35,156 nt of DNA, from positions 1 to 35,156 of the forward strand of contig LGFI01000006.1 of assembly GCA_001508155.1 (NCBI GenBank), read 5' to 3'. Below are positions 30,443 to 35,156 of this stretch, piece after piece (position 1 is the first letter of the stretch; every line of letters begins with the position of its first letter). The position numbers and the translations under genes are program-made. Below the pieces are notes generated by a model that had not been told where the DNA came from, searched no databases, and saw nothing but the letters and a program-made list of their open reading frames with translations. The stretch comes from Acetothermia bacterium 64_32. Lineage in GTDB: Bacteria; Bipolaricaulota; Bipolaricaulia; Bipolaricaulales; Bipolaricaulaceae.

Positions 30443-30688
30443 TATGATTTTGATAATGTCAAATTCATGGGTGAGGGGAACGGCAGGCGATCGCATGTTA
30501 AGCCAGGCTGAGCTTTCCCGGGCAACCCCGGATCATGGGAACCTCGAGCTTGTTGTGGGATCAGCGTCGCTACTTTTGACATTGCATCTCCTGCCTCGAC
30601 CCCCGAGGCGAGGGAGACACTAGATGTTATAAACTAGTCTAGTTATAACTAGACTAGCCATAGCTAGAAAAACTTGGGGAGGGAAAAC
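30443..30688. other. Non-coding region before the AAA-type ATPase
   Basis: No supported gene. It contains a 6-bp hairpin (GCCTCG at 30593 with CGAGGC ending at 30609) and the perfect palindrome at 30634-30657. No clear -35/-10 pair for the plus-strand gene was found; TATAAA at 30628-30633 is a weak candidate. Confidence 0.5.
30634..30657. promoter_or_regulatory. Perfect 24-bp palindrome upstream of the AAA-type ATPase
   Basis: The half-site CTAGTCTAGTTA is followed immediately by its exact reverse complement, ending 31 bases before the start codon. A perfect 24-bp dyad is very unlikely by chance and suggests a dimeric regulator site; each half also contains two CTAG/CTAGT steps. Confidence 0.6.
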
Positions 30689-32101
30689 GTGTCATTCGTC
30701 GACCGGGAGAAGGAGCTGGGCTTCCTCGAGGAGCGCTACCGCAGCGGTCGGGCTGAGCTTTTGATCCTGTATGGGCGGCGCCGGGTGGGGAAAACCGAGC
30801 TTTTGCGGCACTTCGCCGTGGGTAAGAGACCTGTCTTCTTCGTGGCCACCCTCGGCTCGCGGGCCGCCCACCTGGCCTCTTTCTCTGAAGTCCTTGGCCA
30901 ACGATTCGCAGATGTGCTGGGGGCCGAGGTGCGCTTCGATTCGTGGGAGGCGGTTTTCCGGTTCCTTGGCAGACGCGCCCGTGATGAGCGGCTCCTCGTG
31001 ATCCTGGACGAGTTCCCCTACCTCGTTCAAGCAGACCCCGCCCTCCCCTCAGTGCTCCAAAAGCTTTGGGATGAGGAGCTTCGGCACACACGGCTCTTCC
31101 TCGTGTTATGCGGCTCCTCCGTGAGCTTCATGGAAGGAGAGCTCCTCGCTCAAAAAAGCCCCCTATACGGTCGGCGCACCGGACAGTACCTGCTTTTGCC
31201 GTTCGATGCAAGGGAGGCCGGCATGTTTTTTCCAAACAAGAGCCCCAAGGAGCGCCTTGAGATCTACGGGATCCTGGGCGGGGTCCCGGCATACCTGGAG
31301 CAGTTCTCCCCCGACGAGGCTCTTTTCGAAAACGTTCAGCGCCGAATCTTGCAGAAAGGAAGCTATCTATATGACGAGGTGCGCTTCCTCCTGATGGAGG
31401 AGCTGCGGGAGCCCAAGAACTACTTCGCCATCCTTCGGGCGATCGCCACCTCCAAAACCCGCTTGAACGAGATCGCCCAAAGCGCATTTGGGGAAGGGGA
31501 GGCTCGAAAGGCGGCTTTTTACCTGGACACCTTGCAGGAACTGCGCCTGGTCGAGCGCAGGGTGCCGGTCACCGAGACGAAGCCGCACAAGAGCCGCCGC
31601 GGGATCTATAGGCTCCAGGACAACTTCTTCCGCTTCTGGTTCCGCTTTGTGTACCCATACATGAGTGCCCTCGAAGCCGGACAGACTGAGCTCGTCTGGA
31701 AGGAGAAGATCGCCCCATTCCTCCCTGAATACATGGGCCAAGTGTTCGAGGAGGTAGCTCGCGGGTACATCGCCCGGGCAGCCGCAAGCGAGCGGCTCCC
31801 CTTCATCCCGGAGCGGGTCGGGGCCTGGTGGGACGGCCACGAGGAGATCGACGTTGTGGCCATAGGAGAAGGTGGAAGGAAGCTGCTCCTGGGAGAGTGC
31901 AAGTGGAGCACGCGCCCAGTGGATCTCCCTCTGCTTGAGGATCTACGGCGGAAAGGCGAGTACCTAAGGCGGAGTGTGGGCCTGCGGGAAACGGAGTTCC
32001 ATTACGCGCTCTTTTCCCGTGAGGGGTTTACCAAGCGGCTGGAGAGGCGGGCCTGTGAGGATGGCGTACTGCTCGTGACGCCAGCCGACATCTTCGAATA
32101 A
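30689..32101 (+). CDS. AAA-type ATPase with C-terminal PD-(D/E)xK-like domain (ATPase/DUF234 type)
   Basis: Prokaryotic ATPase (470 aa) of the archaeal-ATPase/DUF234 type. The N-terminal P-loop is GRRRVGKTE (residues 30-38), Walker B is LLVILDE (102-108), and a LCGSSVSFM sensor-like strand follows. The middle has a winged-helix region (EIAQSAFGEGEARKAAFYLDTL, split here as EIAQSAFGEGE and ARKAAFYLDTL). The C-terminus has D388 and E403-C-K405 in a context like PD-(D/E)xK nucleases. The GTG at 30689 follows GGGGAGGG. Such proteins are widespread in archaea and some bacteria, often scattered as stand-alone genes; the role is not established, though defence or mobile-DNA functions have been proposed. 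It sits alone on the plus strand between minus-strand transporter genes. Confidence 0.85.
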   Translation: MSFVDREKELGFLEERYRSGRAELLILYGRRRVGKTELLRHFAVGKRPVFFVATLGSRAAHLASFSEVLGQRFADVLGAEVRFDSWEAVFRFLGRRARDERLLVILDEFPYLVQADPALPSVLQKLWDEELRHTRLFLVLCGSSVSFMEGELLAQKSPLYGRRTGQYLLLPFDAREAGMFFPNKSPKERLEIYGILGGVPAYLEQFSPDEALFENVQRRILQKGSYLYDEVRFLLMEELREPKNYFAILRAIATSKTRLNEIAQSAFGEGEARKAAFYLDTLQELRLVERRVPVTETKPHKSRRGIYRLQDNFFRFWFRFVYPYMSALEAGQTELVWKEKIAPFLPEYMGQVFEEVARGYIARAAASERLPFIPERVGAWWDGHEEIDVVAIGEGGRKLLLGECKWSTRPVDLPLLEDLRRKGEYLRRSVGLRETEFHYALFSREGFTKRLERRACEDGVLLVTPADIFE

Positions 32102-32418
32102 GGCTTTGCCGCAAGGGTCCGGCAGTCTGTCGCTGTGGTCGATTTCAATGTGCAAAATTACTACACTGGATTTCTCGCCGTATGACCATCTCCGGAATAT
32201 CGCTGTCTGAGAGTTTGGGCTGTCCTGGGAAGGGATGGATTTTAAAGCGGCACGCCCAGTACGGCAGCCAAGGCGGAAGTTGCCCAGGTTCCCCTGCAAT
32301 CCGAGAGTTGAAATTGTGACCATACTAGCCTTGAGGTCAAAAGCAAGGGTGTGACCCTTCGAAAAGAGAGCACGAATCCAGTCCGTGCTCCCTAAGCCGC
32401 TCTCCGTAAAGAGATCTC
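32102..32418. other. Non-coding region between convergent genes
   Basis: About 315 bases with no supported gene, between the convergent ATPase/nuclease gene and msmK-like gene. Two hairpins near 32345-32390 look like transcription terminators; I see nothing else. Confidence 0.55.
32345..32390 (-). terminator. Terminators after the MsmK-type ATPase gene
   Basis: Minus strand: GAGCACG (32390-32384) pairs with CGTGCTC (32374-32368), followed by TCTTTTCG. A second hairpin, AAGGGT-CAC-ACCCTT (32359-32345), follows and could also serve the plus-strand gene. Confidence 0.65.
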
Positions 32419-33522
32419 TTAGACGATGGCGGCTTCGGTCTCCGGGTCAAAAAGGTGCATGCGTTCCATGGCCGCGATCAGGGTGATCTCCTGGCCGGGT
32501 TCGATGGAAAGGTGTGGATCCAGCTTGGCCACCACCTCTTCCCCGGCACAGTCGGCGTAGACGATGAGCTCGTCCCCCAGGGGCTCCCGCACCCGCACCT
32601 TCCCCGAGAAGGAGGCCTCCGTGCGATCCTCCCGCACCATCTCCGGGGTCCTCAGGTCCTCCGGACGGATGCCGAACACCACCTCCCGGCCCAGGTACCC
32701 CCTAACCTGATCCGTGACCTTGTCCTCCGGGATGAGCAGCTTGAAGCCCTTGCCCTGGACGTAAACCCTCCCGTCCTCCTCGGCGAGGCGAGCCTGGAGG
32801 AAGTTCATGGGGGGGGAGCCGATGAAGCCGGCCACGAACATGTTGGCGGGGTGGTCGTAGATGGTCTGGGGAGAGTCGTACTGCTGAACCACCCCGTCCT
32901 TCATCACCGCCACCCGGTAACCCAGGGTCATGGCCTCCACCTGGTCGTGGGTCACGTACACGGTGGTGGTCTTTAGCCTTTGGTGGAGCTCGGCGAGTTC
33001 CGCCCGCATCCTGACGCGGAGCTTGGCGTCCAGGTTTGAGAGCGGCTCGTCGAACAGGAACACCTTGGGGTTGCGCACGATGGCCCGGCCAACTGCCACC
33101 CGCTGCCTCTGACCACCGGAGAGTTCCCTGGGCTTGGCCCGGAGCTTATCTGAGATCCCCAAAAGCTCGGCCGCCTCCCGCACCCGGCGGTCGATCTCCT
33201 TTTTGGGGACCTTCCTCAGCTTGAGGCCGAAGGCCATGTTGTTGTACACGTCCATGTGGGGGTAAAGGGCGTAGTTCTGGAACACCATGGCGATGTCGCG
33301 GTCCTTGGGGGGGACGTCGTTCACCAGGCGATCGCCGATGTAGATCTCCCCCTCCGTGACCTCCTCCAGCCCGGCGATCATCCGGAGGGTGGTGGTCTTC
33401 CCGCACCCGGAGGGCCCCACCAGCACCACGAACTCCCCGTCCTGGGCCTCCAAGCTGACCCGGTTCACCGCCGTGAAATTGCCGAACCTCTTGGTCACTT
33501 CCTTCAGCTTTACCTCGGCCAT
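32419..33522 (-). CDS. Sugar ABC transporter ATPase (MsmK/UgpC/MalK type)
   Basis: CUT1-type ATPase (367 aa). Walker A is GPSGCGKTT, the Q-loop region is VFQNYALYPHM, the signature is LSGGQRQRVAVGRAI, Walker B is VFLFDEPLSNLD, and the switch is YVTHDQ. A C-terminal MalK-like regulatory (TOBE) domain begins at about residue 235 and includes VFGIRPEDL. A strong AAGGAGG site precedes the ATG. The CUT1 permeases at 26321-28047 have no ATPase of their own, so this shared-type ATPase is the natural partner. It lies 21 bases downstream of IclR regulator 2, probably in the same transcript. Confidence 0.93.
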   Translation of the reverse strand: MAEVKLKEVTKRFGNFTAVNRVSLEAQDGEFVVLVGPSGCGKTTTLRMIAGLEEVTEGEIYIGDRLVNDVPPKDRDIAMVFQNYALYPHMDVYNNMAFGLKLRKVPKKEIDRRVREAAELLGISDKLRAKPRELSGGQRQRVAVGRAIVRNPKVFLFDEPLSNLDAKLRVRMRAELAELHQRLKTTTVYVTHDQVEAMTLGYRVAVMKDGVVQQYDSPQTIYDHPANMFVAGFIGSPPMNFLQARLAEEDGRVYVQGKGFKLLIPEDKVTDQVRGYLGREVVFGIRPEDLRTPEMVREDRTEASFSGKVRVREPLGDELIVYADCAGEEVVAKLDPHLSIEPGQEITLIAAMERMHLFDPETEAAIV

Positions 33523-33543
33523 CTCCTCCTACCTCCTTGTGGG

Positions 33544-34317
33544 CTAACCCCCATCATAACCCATGGCCCGGGAAATGGTATCCGCCCCGGAGACCACCGC
33601 CTGGACGAACTTCTCCTTTGGCTCATGGTCCAGGCGGCTCTTGGCAAGCGAAACCGAGATCGCTGCCACCACCGTGCCCCGGTAGTTCCTCACCGGGGCG
33701 GCCACGCAAAAGTTGCCTTCATGAAACTCCTCGTCGTCCAGGGCGTAGCCAGTCTCTCGCACCCTGGCGAGCTCGGCCCTGAGGGCCCCGGGATCGGAGA
33801 TGGTGTGGGGGGTCAGCTTGGGGAGCCCCCCTCCTTCCATGACGCGAGCCGCCTCCTCGGGGTTGTAGGCCAAAAGCACCTTCCCCAGGGCGGTGCAGTG
33901 GGCAGGCACAAGCCGGCCGATCACCGAGGGGAGCACCACGCTGGGGGCGGCCTCCTCCCGATCTAGGTAAAGCACCCCCCCCTCATAAAGCACAGCCAGA
34001 TGGGCGTTCACCGATAGATCCCGGGCCAGGCTCTTTAACACGGGCTTCGCCTTCTCCCGGATATCCAGCGAGGACAGGATGTGGCTTGCGATGGCCAGGA
34101 ACTTAAGGCCAAGGCGGAAGCGTTTTGTGTCCGGGTCCCGCTCCAGGTACCCGAACCGGGAAAGGGTGTAGACGATGGGGTACACGCTCCCGGGCCGGCT
34201 GCCCAAGGCCCGGGCGATCTCGGAGAGGGAAAGCTCCCCCCTCTCCCCGTTGAACAGCTCACACACCCGCAGGGCCTTGGCAAGCGAAGTGTTCAGATAA
34301 CGAGTCCCCTCGCTCAT
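33544..34317 (-). CDS. IclR-family transcriptional regulator 2
   Basis: IclR-family regulator (257 aa): an N-terminal winged helix-turn-helix (SLSEIARALGSRPGSVYPIV) and a C-terminal effector domain with VPAHCTALGKVLLAY and VAAISVSLAKSR. The ATG at 34317 is preceded by GGGGAG. It is upstream of and collinear with the msmK-like gene, so it may control the ABC ATPase and possibly the CUT1 operon; the effector is unknown. Its recognition helix differs from that of IclR regulator 1, so the two probably bind different sites. Confidence 0.9.
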   Translation of the reverse strand: MSEGTRYLNTSLAKALRVCELFNGERGELSLSEIARALGSRPGSVYPIVYTLSRFGYLERDPDTKRFRLGLKFLAIASHILSSLDIREKAKPVLKSLARDLSVNAHLAVLYEGGVLYLDREEAAPSVVLPSVIGRLVPAHCTALGKVLLAYNPEEAARVMEGGGLPKLTPHTISDPGALRAELARVRETGYALDDEEFHEGNFCVAAPVRNYRGTVVAAISVSLAKSRLDHEPKEKFVQAVVSGADTISRAMGYDGG

Positions 34318-34335
34318 CCCAACTCCCCAAACGCC

Positions 34336-34364
34336 ATTATAAAAGATCAAACCACCTGGTTCAG
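34336..34364 (-). promoter_or_regulatory. Putative promoter of IclR regulator 2
   Basis: Minus strand: CTGAAC (34359-34364), 17-base spacer, TATAAT (34336-34341). The -10 is perfect and the -35 weak. It overlaps the moaD-like stop. Confidence 0.5.
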
Positions 34365-34642
34365 CCCCCCCCGATGGGGGGGAAGAAGGTCACGGAGTCG
34401 CCGTCGGAAAGCCGGGCGGAAAGCCCTCCAAAGGCAGCGACGTTCCGACCGTTCAAGAAGACGTGCAGGTGGTCGCGCAGCCTCCCCTCCCGGTCGAAGA
34501 GGAGCCCCCCAACCTCTGGCAAAAGCTCGGAGAGGCGTCTTAAGGCCTCCTGGCAGGTGGCCCCGGCTGGCAGTTCAAGCTCCACCCGCTCGCGCCCTGC
34601 CGCCTCGCGGAACTCGCCGAACAGCTTGACCGTAACCCGCAT
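34361..34642 (-). CDS. MoaD/ThiS-family ubiquitin-like sulfur carrier protein
   Basis: Beta-grasp sulfur-carrier protein (93 aa) beginning MRVTVKLFGEFREAAG and ending PPIGGG. Family members are adenylated and thiocarboxylated on the C-terminal diglycine, for example in molybdopterin or tungstopterin synthesis; the GG end is preserved here with one extra Gly. No moaE or other cofactor gene is adjacent. The ATG at 34642 lacks a ribosome-binding site, and a TATACT box lies only 8 bases upstream, so the mRNA could be nearly leaderless. ThiS-like or archaeal-type SAMP roles are alternatives. Confidence 0.8.
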   Translation of the reverse strand: MRVTVKLFGEFREAAGRERVELELPAGATCQEALRRLSELLPEVGGLLFDREGRLRDHLHVFLNGRNVAAFGGLSARLSDGDSVTFFPPIGGG

Positions 34643-34665
34643 CGTAGGGCAGTATAGCATAAGCT

Positions 34666-34959
34666 ATGTACACCTTCATCGTAACTATAGCCCGACTCGT
34701 CGACGCAGTGATATGGGCCTATAGCCTGGTGGTGGTGGCCCGCGCGGTCACCTCCTGGCTGCCTTTGGAGCCGGGACACCCCCTGCGCAGGTGCCTTGAG
34801 GTGGCCACCGAACCCCTGCTTCAGCCGATCCGGAAGGTGCTTTCCCGCCTGGGGGTGCTGGGGCCTATTGACTGGTCCCCGGTTATCCTGCTTTTGCTCC
34901 TTTACCTTGGGCGGGACCTGATGGTGCGGGGGCTCCTGCGGCTTGCTGCCGGGCTCTAG
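34666..34959 (+). CDS. YggT-family membrane protein
   Basis: Small inner-membrane protein (97 aa) of the YggT family: two hydrophobic segments (about residues 5-28 and 72-95) with the central ARAVTSWLPLEPGHPLRRCLEVATEPLLQPIRK core, whose SWLP...P...L...TEP..P.R pattern marks the family. Some relatives affect cell division, septum placement or osmotic tolerance; the function is poorly defined. The start codon is only 23 bases from that of the divergent moaD-like gene and no ribosome-binding site is visible. Confidence 0.88.
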   Translation: MYTFIVTIARLVDAVIWAYSLVVVARAVTSWLPLEPGHPLRRCLEVATEPLLQPIRKVLSRLGVLGPIDWSPVILLLLLYLGRDLMVRGLLRLAAGL

Positions 34960-34960
34960 A

Positions 34961-34989
34961 TTGACCGGCGCTTGCGGCCTTGCTATAGT
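34961..34989 (+). promoter_or_regulatory. Strong promoter at the right edge
   Basis: Plus strand: TTGACC (34961-34966), exactly 17 bases, TATAGT (34984-34989), immediately after the YggT stop. Confidence 0.7.
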
Positions 34990-34998
34990 AGCCCCTTT

Positions 34999-35100
34999 GT
35001 GCGAGGAAATAAGCGCGATCTATGTTTACGGGTTGGGTTCCTCCTTGCCGCCGGGGGCCTGGGCTGGCTGATCGGCACCCTGGTCATGCGGGGGCTGTGA
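34999..35100 (+). CDS. Possible small membrane peptide (33 aa)
   Basis: A GTG at 34999 opens a 33-codon frame with basic residues (RGNKRD) followed by one hydrophobic segment (LCLRVGFLLAAGGLGWLIG) and a short basic tail. The GTG lies about where transcription from the promoter at 34961-34989 should begin, so it would be leaderless. The second half uses almost only G/C-ending codons, like genuine genes here. It does not match a family I recognise and competes with a minus-strand frame across the same bases. Confidence 0.4.
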   Translation: MRGNKRDLCLRVGFLLAAGGLGWLIGTLVMRGL

Positions 35101-35156
35101 TCCCTCCCTCAGCCAGTGGGAGAAGAAGGCAAGCAGGATCCCCAAAAAAAGCCCGA
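35026..35156 (-). CDS. Possible C-terminus of a membrane protein, cut by window edge
   Basis: A minus-strand frame entering from the right edge reads GLFLGILLAFFSHWLREG, a membrane-segment-like stretch, then a Gln/Pro-rich tail ending at TAA (35026-35028). The tail overlaps the possible plus-strand peptide. With only 42 codons visible no family can be named, and its codon choice in the overlap is less biased than that of the plus-strand frame. Confidence 0.3.
   Translation of the reverse strand, partial: GLFLGILLAFFSHWLREGSQPPHDQGADQPAQAPGGKEEPNP

Noticed and set aside
30437-30463. Direct TTGACA repeats 21 bases apart upstream of eda copy 3 as an operator pair
   Set aside because: One copy is already explained as the -35 box; the second could be chance in an AT-rich stretch.
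1-35156. rRNA, tRNA or known riboswitch genes
   Set aside because: I examined the intergenic stretches and saw no cloverleaf or recognisable conserved RNA core; a covariance-model search would be needed to exclude them.

Overview
The window looks like part of a bacterial chromosome of roughly 60% GC. Most genes have strong GGAGG ribosome-binding sites, and several promoters have good -35/-10 boxes with 17-base spacers. The gene content is an oxygen-independent, H2-linked and ferredoxin-linked metabolism plus sugar-acid catabolism. This suggests an anaerobic, possibly thermophilic bacterium. A lineage such as Bipolaricaulota/Acetothermia or another deep-branching thermophile would fit, but no phylogenetic marker is present and this is inference.

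Region 1 (about 1-12,000, all on the minus strand) is one tightly overlapping operon, read korC-hdrA-mvhD-mvhG-mvhA-protease-hdrC-(four-helix-bundle gene)-hdrB-tfrB-tfrA-korD-korA-korB. It joins a complete MvhADG [NiFe]-hydrogenase/HdrABC flavin-based bifurcation module, a soluble fumarate reductase (TfrAB type) and a 2-oxoacid:ferredoxin oxidoreductase (Kor). The layout suggests that H2 oxidation could be split between fumarate reduction and ferredoxin reduction, with ferredoxin used by Kor; the reverse direction is also conceivable. korB is cut off at residue 98 by foreign sequence that resembles an insertion-sequence end. Arrays of degenerate 7-base repeats sit at many gene junctions of this operon and are translated in frame into several of its proteins.

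Region 2 (12,010-12,511) is non-coding and holds dispersed-repeat sequence, a palindrome and a terminator-like hairpin.

Region 3 (12,512-23,667, minus strand) holds KDG kinase, KDPG aldolase, a short-chain dehydrogenase (SDR), two zinc dehydrogenases, a creatininase-family hydrolase resembling IolN, a CUT2 sugar ABC transporter, an IclR regulator, and a second SDR plus KDPG aldolase pair. The combination resembles the Thermotoga-type inositol route, in which ring oxidation and hydrolysis lead to keto-acids that enter the KDG/KDPG pathway. The two SDR-eda pairs are near-duplicates in direct orientation that flank the transporter/hydrolase block.

Region 4 (23,684-30,442) holds a plus-strand 2-hydroxyacid dehydrogenase, then minus-strand genes for a mannonate-oxidoreductase-like SDR, another SDR, a CUT1 transporter (two permeases and a binding protein) and a third KDPG aldolase with its own promoter.

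Region 5 (30,443-35,156) holds an AAA-type ATPase/nuclease fusion preceded by a perfect 24-bp palindrome, an MsmK/UgpC-type ABC ATPase that probably serves the CUT1 permeases, a second IclR regulator, a MoaD-like protein, a YggT-family membrane protein, and a possible tiny membrane peptide behind a strong promoter at the window edge.
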